Shown in pieces: positions 8,238 to 16,065 of a stretch of DNA of 64,000 bases. A model generated the notes under the pieces. The model was not told the origin of the DNA. It saw nothing but the letters and a program-made list of their open reading frames with translations, and did not search any database. The position numbers were made by a program, and so were the translations under genes. How positions within the stretch are numbered: position 1 is the stretch's first letter; each line of letters starts with the position of its first letter. This DNA comes from CBCPMX01 sp965120355 (GTDB lineage: Bacteria > Bacillota > Clostridia > Oscillospirales > Oscillospiraceae), in the NCBI GenBank assembly GCA_965120355.1, contig CBCPMX010000099.1, forward strand, positions 1 through 64,000. The letters are read 5' to 3'.

Positions 8238-8336
8238 CGATACTACATATAAATATGAGCTTGAATGGGTTCGAGTGGAACCGTTGCGGAATCCGTGCTC
8301 CACAGCGGCGCCAGGGGGCAAAGTACGAAGTCCGGG

Positions 8337-8413
8337 CGGCAAAGCGGATTCGCTTTGCCGGGAGCCAGTCGAATCAATTCCAGCGGTTGAAAAAGCGGCT
8401 GTGCTGCTTTTTC
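8337..8413. other. Two extra hairpins between mntP and spoIIIAA
   Basis: A 10-bp perfect stem (CGGCAAAGCG, 8337-8346, with 8351-8360) and an 8-bp stem (GAAAAAGC, 8389-8396, with 8406-8413) precede the mntP terminator. Neither is followed by T. Function unknown; no gene is seen in 8238-8526. Confidence 0.5.
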
Positions 8414-8423
8414 GGCAAGCTTA

Positions 8424-8459
8424 ACAGCCGTTTTCCTGTTCGAAAACGGCTGTTTTTTT
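8424..8459 (+). terminator. Intrinsic terminator after mntP
   Basis: ACAGCCGTTTTC (8424-8435) pairs with GAAAACGGCTGT (8442-8453) and runs into seven T. A textbook terminator separating mntP from the sporulation operon. Confidence 0.9.
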
Positions 8460-8526
8460 GTGTCGGAGGCAGGAACCTCCGTTCTAAGGGCGGACAGGCC
8501 GCCATATGCTGTACCGGGTGATACAT

Positions 8527-9411
8527 ATGGACAAGACAGATTCGGCAATTCTGGAGATTCTGCCGCCGGCGTTGCAGGAGGCCGTTGGAGAGGAATTGGA
8601 TAAGGGCGGTGTGGAGGAGGTCCGCTTGCGATGCGGCGTGCCGGCCACGGTGAATCGGGGCGGCAGAGAGTCCGCTGTGTTTTACAGGGGCCGGCCTGTG
8701 GAGCCGGATCCGGCGCTGCTGCAGGCGGTGTTGGAGGCAGCCGCCGGACACTCCGTCCACACGGCGGCCAGGGCCATGGCGCGCGGCTATGTGACGCTGC
8801 GCGGCGGCAGCCGCGTGGGGCTGTGCGGGCGGGCAGTGGTGGAGGGCGGTTCAGTGCGGTCCATTGGACCGGTGTCCTCTTTGAACATCCGGGCCGCACG
8901 GCAGCATCCCGGATGCGGGGCAGCGCTGGCGGCCCATCTGGCGGACTGTGAGGAAAACGTCCTGATTTTGGGGGCGCCGGGCCGGGGGAAAACCACGCTC
9001 CTGCGAGATACGGTGCGTCTGCTGTCGGATACGCTGGACCGCCGGGTAGGGCTGGCGGATTCGCGGGGAGAGCTGGCGGCCATGTGGCAGGGAGTTCCCC
9101 AATTGGATGTGGGGCGGCGCACCGATGTATTGGCAGACTGTCCGGTGGCCCTGGCGGTGCCCATGCTGGTGCGAACCATGAATCCGGCGTGGATCTGCGT
9201 GGATGAAATTACGGAGGCGGAGGAGCTGCGGGCCATGGAGCAGGCGTCTTACTGCGGCGTCCGCTTTCTGGCCACGGCCCATGCCGCCGGCGCCGGAGAT
9301 CTGCGCCGCAGGCCCCTGTACCGGCAATTGCTGAATCTGGGACTGTTTCAGTGGGCGGCGGTCATCGGTCCGGAGCGGCAGGTCCGCTTGGAAAGGTTGG
9401 GTGAGCCATGA
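8527..9411 (+). CDS. spoIIIAA: Stage III sporulation protein AA, ATPase
   Basis: A 294-residue cytoplasmic ATPase related to type II/IV secretion motors. It powers the SpoIIIA-SpoIIQ channel in the mother cell during engulfment. The Walker A motif GAPGRGKTTLLRD lies near residues 149-161 and a Walker B-like WICVDEI near 226. I prefer ATG 8527, with GGGTGAT just upstream, over the in-frame ATG at 8506, which lacks a clear RBS. First of eight genes; the operon is expected to use SigE, but I could not place a convincing SigE promoter. Confidence 0.93.
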   Translation: MDKTDSAILEILPPALQEAVGEELDKGGVEEVRLRCGVPATVNRGGRESAVFYRGRPVEPDPALLQAVLEAAAGHSVHTAARAMARGYVTLRGGSRVGLCGRAVVEGGSVRSIGPVSSLNIRAARQHPGCGAALAAHLADCEENVLILGAPGRGKTTLLRDTVRLLSDTLDRRVGLADSRGELAAMWQGVPQLDVGRRTDVLADCPVALAVPMLVRTMNPAWICVDEITEAEELRAMEQASYCGVRFLATAHAAGAGDLRRRPLYRQLLNLGLFQWAAVIGPERQVRLERLGEP

Positions 9412-9923
9412 TCCGGTTATTGGGTGCAATTTTGGTGACTGCCGGCGGCGCAGCGTCTGGCCTGGGGCTGGCATGGCAGGTGAAGCGGACCCAGCGGCAG
9501 CTGGGTGGCCTTATTACGGCGGTGGAACAGCTGCAAAACGAGCTGCAGTTTCGGCTTTTGCCTGTAGGACAGCTGTTTGCCGTATTGGGCCGCACAGCAG
9601 AGGGAGAGGTGGGGCGCCTGTTTCAACTGGCGGCGGACAAGATGGCCGCAGATCCGGCGCTGGCAGCGCTGCAGGCGGTCCAACGGGCGATGGACGAATT
9701 GCCGGCTCTGTCTCTGGGGCAGGAGGGACGCCAGACACTGCTGGAACTGGCATCGTCCCTGGGACGGTACGACCTGGAGGGCCAGTGCCGGGCCATCGCC
9801 CTGGCGCAGCGGCGTCTGACTATGCAGTATGACCGGCTTTGCGCCGAGAAAAGCGGACGGTGCCGCAGCTATGGGGTGCTGGGCGTCTGCACAGGGCTGG
9901 CATTGGCCATCATTTTAATTTAG
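9408..9923 (+). CDS. spoIIIAB: Stage III sporulation protein AB
   Basis: A 171-residue protein with N- and C-terminal hydrophobic segments and an alpha-helical middle (LGGLITAVEQLQNELQFR), resembling GspF-type platform proteins of secretion systems. The start overlaps the spoIIIAA stop by four bases (ATGA). It is a membrane component of the mother-cell channel. Confidence 0.92.
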   Translation: MIRLLGAILVTAGGAASGLGLAWQVKRTQRQLGGLITAVEQLQNELQFRLLPVGQLFAVLGRTAEGEVGRLFQLAADKMAADPALAALQAVQRAMDELPALSLGQEGRQTLLELASSLGRYDLEGQCRAIALAQRRLTMQYDRLCAEKSGRCRSYGVLGVCTGLALAIILI

Positions 9924-9933
9924 GCGGTGGACC

Positions 9934-10128
9934 ATGGAAATTGATCTGATCTTTAAAATTGCGGCGGTTGGCATCATCGTCTCCATTCTGAACCAGGTGC
10001 TGGTCCGCTCCGGACGGGAGGAGCAGGCCACCATGACGACGCTGGCGGGTCTGGTGGTAGTTTTGATGATCGTTGTGCAGCGGATCGCGGAACTATTCGA
10101 CCTGGTCAAGACCTTGTTCAATTTCTGA
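9934..10128 (+). CDS. spoIIIAC: Stage III sporulation protein AC
   Basis: A 64-residue protein made almost entirely of two transmembrane helices joined by VRSGREEQATMTTLAG, matching the SpoIIIAC/AD family. Full length for AC. Ten bases after spoIIIAB; its stop overlaps the next start by one base. Confidence 0.92.
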   Translation: MEIDLIFKIAAVGIIVSILNQVLVRSGREEQATMTTLAGLVVVLMIVVQRIAELFDLVKTLFNF

Positions 10129-10520
10129 TGGATCTGCTGATGAAAGCGGCGGCGGTGGCCATTGTAGGGGCGGTGCTGGTGCTGGTGGTGCGGCGCACCA
10201 GCCCGGAACTGGCGCTTTTACTGAGTTTGGCCGCCTGCTTGGCGTTGGCGTTTGTGCTGCTGCAGCTGCTGACGCCGGTATTGACTTTTCTGGAGACGCT
10301 GCGGGAGACGGCGGGACTCAATGAGGCGGTCCTGGCGCCGCTTCTGAAGACGGTGGCCATCGGCCTGATTGCCAAAATTGCCGCAGCGGTCTGTGCCGAT
10401 GCCGGGCAGACATCCATCGGGGGCTTTGTGGAGCTATGCGGTTCCGTCTGCGCGCTGTATACGGCCCTGCCGCTGCTCAATGCAGTGCTGGATCTGCTGC
10501 AGTCATTAATGGGGGGATAA
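10128..10520 (+). CDS. spoIIIAD: Stage III sporulation protein AD
   Basis: A 130-residue polytopic membrane protein with about four helices, containing an AC-like module in its first half. Membrane component of the SpoIIIA channel. It begins on the last base of the spoIIIAC stop (TGATG) and stops one base before the spoIIIAE start. Confidence 0.92.
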   Translation: MDLLMKAAAVAIVGAVLVLVVRRTSPELALLLSLAACLALAFVLLQLLTPVLTFLETLRETAGLNEAVLAPLLKTVAIGLIAKIAAAVCADAGQTSIGGFVELCGSVCALYTALPLLNAVLDLLQSLMGG

Positions 10521-10521
10521 C

Positions 10522-11631
10522 ATGCGGCGGAGGACCATACGAGCGGCTTTGGGTGCGCTCCTGATGGCGGTTTTGCTGTCAACGCCGGCGCTGGCAGTGG
10601 ATGTAATGGAGGAGACCGCAGACGCCATCGGCGCCGATGCGCTGTACGACGGCTTGCCGGAAAGCGCCGCGGAATTTCTGGAGGGGATCACACCCACCGA
10701 TGCCGGCAGCCTGTCGGAGGGGGTTAGCGGAATCCTGTCCAAGGCGGTCAATCAGACTGGCGGTTATGTGAAAAGCGCGCTGGGAACCATGGCGGTGATA
10801 CTGGCGATTTTGCTGCTGTGTGCCATGGTTCGGGAGCTGCGGCCGGAGGGCGGCGCCAATGTGGTGAGTATGGCGGGAGCCCTGGCCATCACGGCGGCCT
10901 GCACGGGAAATCTCAATACCATGATTGCCCTTGGACAAGCAACGCTCAACGATATTACAGCCTTTACAAACCTGCTGCTGCCCACCATGGCGGCGGCCAC
11001 GGCGGCCACCGGGGCGGTCAATGCGTCGTCTGCCCTTTATGTGGCGTCCGTATTTTTTGCGGATGTGCTGATGACAGGGATCAGCCGGCTGCTGATGCCA
11101 TTGGTGTACTGCTATGTGGCCATGGCTGCCGCTGACGCCGCCCTGGGCAATCAGATGCTCAGCCAGATGGGGACGATGCTGCGGTCGCTGCTGGTTTCCG
11201 GATTAAAGGCGATCCTGCTGGTATTTACGGCATATCTGTCTGTCACCGGGATCATCAGCGGCAGTGCGGACGCTGCCACCGTGCGGGCGGCGAAGCTGGC
11301 GCTGTCGGCGGCGGTGCCGGTGGTGGGCAGCATCCTGTCAGATGCCTCGGAGACGGTGCTGGTCAGCGCTTCCCTAATCCGAAGTTCCGTGGGCGTGTTT
11401 GGGATGCTGGCGGTACTGGCCATCTGTATTGTGCCGTTTTTACGCATTGGCATTCAGTACCTGATGCTGAAGCTGACGGCGGCAGTGGGCGGCGTCATTG
11501 GCGACAGCAGCCTGGTCAAATTGACCGGAGCCATGGCGTCGGCCATGGGCATGGTGCTGGGCATGACCGGCGGCTGTGCCCTGATGCTGCTGATCTGCTG
11601 CGTGTGCTCCATGAAGGCGGTGACGGTATGA
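10522..11631 (+). CDS. spoIIIAE: Stage III sporulation protein AE
   Basis: A 369-residue membrane protein with a cleavable-type signal sequence (ALGALLMAVLLSTPALA, residues ~9-25), a short extracytoplasmic domain and some seven transmembrane helices from residue 85 on. The largest membrane subunit of the SpoIIIA complex, in the usual position and of the usual length. Confidence 0.93.
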   Translation: MRRRTIRAALGALLMAVLLSTPALAVDVMEETADAIGADALYDGLPESAAEFLEGITPTDAGSLSEGVSGILSKAVNQTGGYVKSALGTMAVILAILLLCAMVRELRPEGGANVVSMAGALAITAACTGNLNTMIALGQATLNDITAFTNLLLPTMAAATAATGAVNASSALYVASVFFADVLMTGISRLLMPLVYCYVAMAAADAALGNQMLSQMGTMLRSLLVSGLKAILLVFTAYLSVTGIISGSADAATVRAAKLALSAAVPVVGSILSDASETVLVSASLIRSSVGVFGMLAVLAICIVPFLRIGIQYLMLKLTAAVGGVIGDSSLVKLTGAMASAMGMVLGMTGGCALMLLICCVCSMKAVTV

Positions 11632-12110
11632 TAGATGCCCTGAGCGGCTATCTGCTTCGACTGACGGCGGCAGCTATGCTGACGGCGCTGGCGTCGGCGG
11701 TGACGCCTAAGGGAGGAGCGCGCCGGGCGGCGGTGTTTGCCGGGGGGCTCATCCTGATCCTGGTTGCCCTGAGTCCCCTGATACAGCTGGACTATGACCA
11801 GTTTGCAAAGTATTTTTCCCAGCTGGAGATGCAGGCCGACGCCGCTGCCAGCGGCGTCACAGTTACCAACCGGGAAATTGTTGCCATGCTCATAACCGAG
11901 AAAGCGGAGACATATATATTGGACAAAGCCGCACAGCTTGGCGCAGAGGTGACCGTATCCGTGGAAACTGACGCAGATGGCGACTGGCCCTATCCGGTGG
12001 CGGTGACCATCCAGGGAAGTGTAGCGGAGACCCAGAAAACAGCCCTCAGCGCTTATATCGCGGCCGAACTGGCGATCCCCGCCGAACGACAGGAGTGGAT
12101 ATGCATGTGA
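11628..12110 (+). CDS. spoIIIAF: Stage III sporulation protein AF
   Basis: A 160-residue protein with two N-terminal transmembrane helices (residues ~5-25 and 32-50) and an extracytoplasmic domain with the ring-building fold expected of the family. I chose ATG 11628, which overlaps the spoIIIAE stop (ATGA) and follows AAGGCGG; a start 24 bases upstream has no RBS. Confidence 0.9.
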   Translation: MIDALSGYLLRLTAAAMLTALASAVTPKGGARRAAVFAGGLILILVALSPLIQLDYDQFAKYFSQLEMQADAAASGVTVTNREIVAMLITEKAETYILDKAAQLGAEVTVSVETDADGDWPYPVAVTIQGSVAETQKTALSAYIAAELAIPAERQEWICM

Positions 12111-12646
12111 AGAATGTACAATTGCCAGAAGGGCTGCGCAGGTTTGCAGCACGGCTGGGGCGGCTGAAGTACGCAGCATTGGTGCTGCTGATCGGCGTGG
12201 TGCTGCTTCTCTGGCCAGCGTCGGAGCAGACGGGGCAGGCAGAAACAGCGGCTTCCGCTTCAGAACAGACGCCGGCAGAAACGGCCGTTGAGGCGCTGGA
12301 GCAGCGGCTGTCCGAGATGCTGAGCCAACTCGAAGGCGCCGGAGAGACGGCGGTGACGCTGACGCTCCAATCCGGCGCCAGGACCGTCTATGCCACAGAT
12401 CTGGAGCAGCGGTATACGGACGGCGCCCTGACGGAGCAGACGGAACAAACCGTGCTCTATGACAGCGGCAGCGGCCAGGAGACGCCATTGGCAGTGCAGG
12501 AATTCTACCCCACGTTTCAGGGCGCGTTGGTACTGTGCCAGGGGGCAGATAATGCCGCTGTGCGGCTGGATATCATCAACGCAATTTCCGGGCTGACAGG
12601 CCTGGGTGCGGATAAGATCACAGTGATCAAAATGAAGGAGCAATAA
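12101..12646 (+). CDS. spoIIIAG: Stage III sporulation protein AG, ring-forming
   Basis: A 181-residue protein with one membrane anchor (YAALVLLIGVVLLLWP, residues ~26-41), a low-complexity linker and a ring-building domain (residues ~70-180). SpoIIIAG forms the large oligomeric ring of the feeding-tube channel in the intermembrane space. ATG 12101 follows AGGAG; a GTG six bases earlier is less well placed. Confidence 0.92.
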   Translation: MHVKNVQLPEGLRRFAARLGRLKYAALVLLIGVVLLLWPASEQTGQAETAASASEQTPAETAVEALEQRLSEMLSQLEGAGETAVTLTLQSGARTVYATDLEQRYTDGALTEQTEQTVLYDSGSGQETPLAVQEFYPTFQGALVLCQGADNAAVRLDIINAISGLTGLGADKITVIKMKEQ

Positions 12647-12656
12647 GGAGGACACT

Positions 12657-13259
12657 ATGGGTACGAAAATGGGAACAAAAATCTGGAAGAGAAATGCCAT
12701 CGTTGCTACAGTTCTGTTGTTTGTCTGCGCAGGGATCTATCTCAACTGGTCCTACAACCGGGATGAGACGGTGCCCGAGTTGACGGAGACGCTGGACAGC
12801 GATCTGATCCTGGATGACACCACGTTGGTCATCAGCGACGATCTGGAGGACACGGAACTGCTGGTGGAAACGGCCAGCGAGGATCTGACATCTGTGGAGG
12901 CGGCGGATTATTTTGCGGAGATTCGCCTGAGCCGGCAGGAAAGCCGGGACAGCGCCGTTTCCACGCTGCAGGAGGCCATGGCCTATGAGTCCGGCGAGGA
13001 TGCTTCCGTGGTGTCCAATGCTTCGACACAGCTGACGGCTATGGTGGAGATGGCGCTGGAAGAGGCGCAGATCGAGAGCATGGTGATTGCCAAGGGATAT
13101 ACGGACTGCGTGGCGTTCATGTCCGATGACGGCATTTCCGTGGCTGTAGCCGCGCCGGCAGAGGGACTGCAGGAGGCGGATATTGCAGCGATTTCTGATA
13201 TTGTGACTTCGCAGTCGGATTACACGCTCTCCCAGCTGCGGATCATTGAGGTCGGATGA
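12657..13259 (+). CDS. spoIIIAH: Stage III sporulation protein AH
   Basis: A 200-residue single-pass protein (helix at residues ~12-30) with a C-terminal YscJ/FliF-like ring-building domain that pairs with forespore SpoIIQ. AAGGAGG lies upstream of the ATG. Ends the operon. spoIIQ itself is not in the window. Confidence 0.93.
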   Translation: MGTKMGTKIWKRNAIVATVLLFVCAGIYLNWSYNRDETVPELTETLDSDLILDDTTLVISDDLEDTELLVETASEDLTSVEAADYFAEIRLSRQESRDSAVSTLQEAMAYESGEDASVVSNASTQLTAMVEMALEEAQIESMVIAKGYTDCVAFMSDDGISVAVAAPAEGLQEADIAAISDIVTSQSDYTLSQLRIIEVG

Positions 13260-13291
13260 GGCAGGCCGGAGAAAAGTCCGTGAATTTAAGG

Positions 13292-13319
13292 TTGTATTTT
13301 CCTCCGAACATGATATAAT
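13292..13319 (+). promoter_or_regulatory. SigA-type promoter of the asp23 gene
   Basis: TTGTAT (13292-13297), 16-base spacer, TATAAT (13314-13319), 70 bases before the start codon. Confidence 0.75.
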
Positions 13320-13389
13320 AATCAGGATAGAAGCTGTCCCCGGCGCATGAACAGCATGATTCTCACAATACAAAGGAGGAGCCCTTTTT

Positions 13390-13761
13390 ATGAGTGAAAA
13401 TAAAGACTATTTGACGCAGACGCAGGAGTTTGGCACCATCAACATCTCCGAGGAAGTGATCTCTGCTATCGCAGCCCTGGCCATTGCCGATGTGGAAGGC
13501 GTCAGCGGCCTGGCTTCTGGCATCGGCAGCGATATTGCGGAGCTGGTGGGCAAAAAGAGTCTGTCCAAGGGCATCAAGCTGACATTGGAAGAGCAGACGG
13601 TGCGTATGGACTGCTTTGTGGTACTGCTGTACGGCTACACCATTCCGGAAGTGGCAAAGAACATCCAGGACAGCGTGTCTGCGGCGGTGGAGTCCATGAC
13701 CGGGCTGACTGTGACGGAGGTCAATGTCAACGTGGTCGGCATTGCCCTGAACAAAAAGTAA
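13390..13761 (+). CDS. Asp23/Gls24 family envelope protein
   Basis: A 123-residue member of the Asp23 (alkaline shock protein) family, recognised from ISEEVISAIAALAIADVEGVSG and the C-terminal VTEVNVNVVGI. Family members sit under the membrane and are linked to envelope stress; in Clostridia a copy commonly lies near nusB, as here. AAAGGAGG precedes the start by nine bases. It has its own promoter and terminator. Confidence 0.92.
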   Translation: MSENKDYLTQTQEFGTINISEEVISAIAALAIADVEGVSGLASGIGSDIAELVGKKSLSKGIKLTLEEQTVRMDCFVVLLYGYTIPEVAKNIQDSVSAAVESMTGLTVTEVNVNVVGIALNKK

Positions 13762-13772
13762 TCTGACGTCAA

Positions 13773-13803
13773 GCCCCGCTGCCGGCGTTGCCGGCGGCGG
13801 GGC
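13773..13803 (+). terminator. Terminator-like hairpin after asp23
   Basis: A 14-bp GC-rich stem (GCCCCGCTGCCGGC with 13790-13803, one G-U pair) with loop GTT, followed by GATTTGCG, a weak T-tract. Confidence 0.6.
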
Positions 13804-13939
13804 GATTTGCGTTCCGGCGATCCGGGGTATGCGGGGCCGCTGCTGGGGAGGGCGTTTCGGATGCGGGAATCCCCTCTGTGGCGGTTTGGAATCGGGAAGT
13901 TGGCGTTAAATTTTTATTTGACGGGATTGGAAGGTTCAC

Positions 13940-14482
13940 ATGACTTGGATAGAGGACGTGCGGGCAAAGTTTAAGCGGAAGAATCAAGTTTTGTTTGCAA
14001 AAGATTCGGAATTTTTACAGGATGTTTTACAACTGCTTCAAGCGCAGAATCATCAGGCGACCGTCCTGTGGGCCTTTGACCTTGCTGCCGGGACCGTTGC
14101 GGAATTGGAAAGAGCATATCCGGAGGAGAGACGTCCGCGGGAAGCCTTGGAGGCGGCGCAGAATTGGGCGGCCGGGAAGTGCAAAATGCGGCTGGCGCAG
14201 CAAAAAATTTTAGCCTGCCACGCGTTTGCCAAAGAGACGTCCTCCAAAGAGGAGATTGCAATATGTCATGCCGTAGGGCAGGCGTGCGCCGTTGTGCATA
14301 CCGCTGGACACGCAATTGGCTATCCCATATACGACCTGACTGCGATTGTTTATAAATATGGGATAGATAATTGCGCAGCCGCAATTGAAGCGAGAAAGCA
14401 GATATACCTTGACAGACTGTTATATTGGAGCGCACATTTGCACACATATCAAGGAGAATGGGCGGAATTTCTGCGTGAATAA
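13940..14482 (+). CDS. Imm-5-like putative immunity protein
   Basis: A 180-residue helical protein. The string of motifs ERAYPEERRPREALEAA, then NWAAGKCKMRLA, then HTAGHAIGYPIYDL matches the Imm-5-like family of putative immunity proteins, which in other bacteria are predicted to neutralise polymorphic toxins. No toxin gene is adjacent. The gene is more A+T-rich than its neighbours and sits alone between asp23 and nusB, suggesting acquisition by transfer. ATG 13940 follows GGAAGG at six bases. Function is inferred from family naming only. Confidence 0.7.
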   Translation: MTWIEDVRAKFKRKNQVLFAKDSEFLQDVLQLLQAQNHQATVLWAFDLAAGTVAELERAYPEERRPREALEAAQNWAAGKCKMRLAQQKILACHAFAKETSSKEEIAICHAVGQACAVVHTAGHAIGYPIYDLTAIVYKYGIDNCAAAIEARKQIYLDRLLYWSAHLHTYQGEWAEFLRE

Positions 14483-14695
14483 TGTCCGGTTTCCGCTGAT
14501 TGCTTACAGAGTATGCGCAAACCCGCAGATTCCCGCGATTTTTCCGCAAAAGAGGGTTTATTTTCTTGGGAAGATTGTTTATAATGATTTCGACTGGACC
14601 TTGTTTGAAATCTGGAAATATGCCCAATGGCAAAGGGTTGTTTCGCCGGACAAACAGAGCCTGAAGTAACGCAAATGAATCGGAGGATTTGGAGT

Positions 14696-15139
14696 ATGAC
14701 CAGAACGAACGCCAGGGAAATCGCGGTACATATTGTCTTTGCCATGGAGTATACCGATGAGCTGCCGGAGGAAGTCCTGCCGGTTCGGTTTGAAGAGGAA
14801 TACTACCGCCGTCTGGCTGAAGAGACGGAGGTCTATGAGGAGAAACCAGATCCGGCCTCTGAAAAATACATTGAAACAGTGGTTCGGGGCGTCTATGTCA
14901 AGCAGAAGGAATTGGACGGCTACATTGCAAAATACGCCATCGGCTGGAATTTGGACCGTATTTCCAAACTGGCGAAGGCGATTATGCGGGTGAGCATGTT
15001 CGAGATTCTGAATGTGGAAGACGTCAGCGCGGCAACTGCCATCAACGAGGCCGTGGAGCTGACACGGCGTTATGAAGACGAAGAGACGGTATCCTTTGTC
15101 AACGGCATTCTGGGCAGCTTTGTCCGCGGAGGGCTGTGA
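14696..15139 (+). CDS. nusB: Transcription antitermination factor NusB
   Basis: A 147-residue NusB, recognised from the N-terminal TRTNAREIAVHIVFAMEY and the C-terminal INEAVELTRRYEDEE plus FVNGILGSF. It binds BoxA RNA with NusE in rRNA antitermination. ATG 14696 has GGAGG nine bases upstream; the open frame continues 69 bases further upstream without an RBS. The preceding 200 bases are A+T-rich with a TATAAT at 14580-14585 but no good -35. First gene of the nusB-recN run. Confidence 0.9.
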   Translation: MTRTNAREIAVHIVFAMEYTDELPEEVLPVRFEEEYYRRLAEETEVYEEKPDPASEKYIETVVRGVYVKQKELDGYIAKYAIGWNLDRISKLAKAIMRVSMFEILNVEDVSAATAINEAVELTRRYEDEETVSFVNGILGSFVRGGL

Positions 15140-16065
15140 TGGACTGCGTGGGGCTGGACACCAGCAATTACACCACCTCCGTGGCCCGGTTTGACGGCAC
15201 GCAGGGGGTGAACAAGTCCCGGCTGCTGGACGTGCAGCCGGGGCAGCTGGGGCTGCGGCAGAGCGAAGCGCTGTTTGCCCATGTAAAACGGCTGCCGGAG
15301 ATGGCCGCGGCCCTGTTTGGGGAGTCCGCCGGCCAGATCGGCGCAGTTGCCGCCAGCACCCGGCCGCGGGCAGTGGAAGGCTCCTATATGCCCTGTTTTT
15401 TAGCCGGGGCATCCCAGGGACAGGTGTTGGCATCGGCGCTGGGTGTGCCGTTTTATGCCGTTTCCCACCAACAGGGCCATCTGGCGGCTGTGCTTTGGTC
15501 TGCGCAGCGGCTGGAGCTGTTGGGACGGCCCTTTTTGGCATGGCATTTGTCCGGTGGAACCACGGAGCTCCTGCTGGTGGAACCGGGGACGGACGGGCCT
15601 GACGCCCGCCGGATTGGAGGCACGACGGATTTGGCCGCAGGGCAGGTCATTGACCGCACCGGCAAGCTGCTGGGGCTGGGATTTCCCGCCGGCAAAGCCT
15701 TGGACGCCATGGCAGAAGGTATAGAAGGGGAAAAACCGTTCCCGGTAAAGCTGCGGGGGTTGGAGTTCTCTTTGTCTGGCGTGGAGAACCAGGTGCAGGC
15801 ACTCCATGGCCGCGGCGCGCAGCCGGCTGTGGTGGCAGCTTTTGCACTGGATACGGTGACCGGCGCGGTACTGGCGGCGACAAAGGCCGCCAGAAAGGCG
15901 TATCCGGGACTGCCGGTGGTGTTTTCCGGAGGGGTGGCGTCCAACAGCCGCCTGCGGGTTCGGTGCGCTGCCCTGGAGCCTGTGTTTTCCGACCCGGCCT
16001 ATGCCACAGACAACGCCATGGGCGTGGCGGTCCTGGGCTGGCTGCGAAAGGAGGGGGCGCTTTGA
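15139..16065 (+). CDS. Kae1/TsaD-like (M22 family) protein
   Basis: A 308-residue ASKHA-fold protein related to TsaD. It has the N-terminal GLDTSNYTTSVA phosphate motif, a metal-type HxxxH motif (SHQQGHLAA) and LSGGTTELLLVE, but it is shorter than TsaD and keeps a divergent late region, so it is probably a paralogue rather than the tRNA t6A enzyme. The function of this clostridial paralogue is not established. Start at ATG 15139 overlapping the nusB stop (TGATG) with GGAGGG upstream. Confidence 0.82.
   Translation: MDCVGLDTSNYTTSVARFDGTQGVNKSRLLDVQPGQLGLRQSEALFAHVKRLPEMAAALFGESAGQIGAVAASTRPRAVEGSYMPCFLAGASQGQVLASALGVPFYAVSHQQGHLAAVLWSAQRLELLGRPFLAWHLSGGTTELLLVEPGTDGPDARRIGGTTDLAAGQVIDRTGKLLGLGFPAGKALDAMAEGIEGEKPFPVKLRGLEFSLSGVENQVQALHGRGAQPAVVAAFALDTVTGAVLAATKAARKAYPGLPVVFSGGVASNSRLRVRCAALEPVFSDPAYATDNAMGVAVLGWLRKEGAL

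Noticed and set aside
11454..12488. 344-codon minus-strand frame
   Set aside because: Antisense to spoIIIAE-AG; Arg/Pro/Ala-rich shadow.
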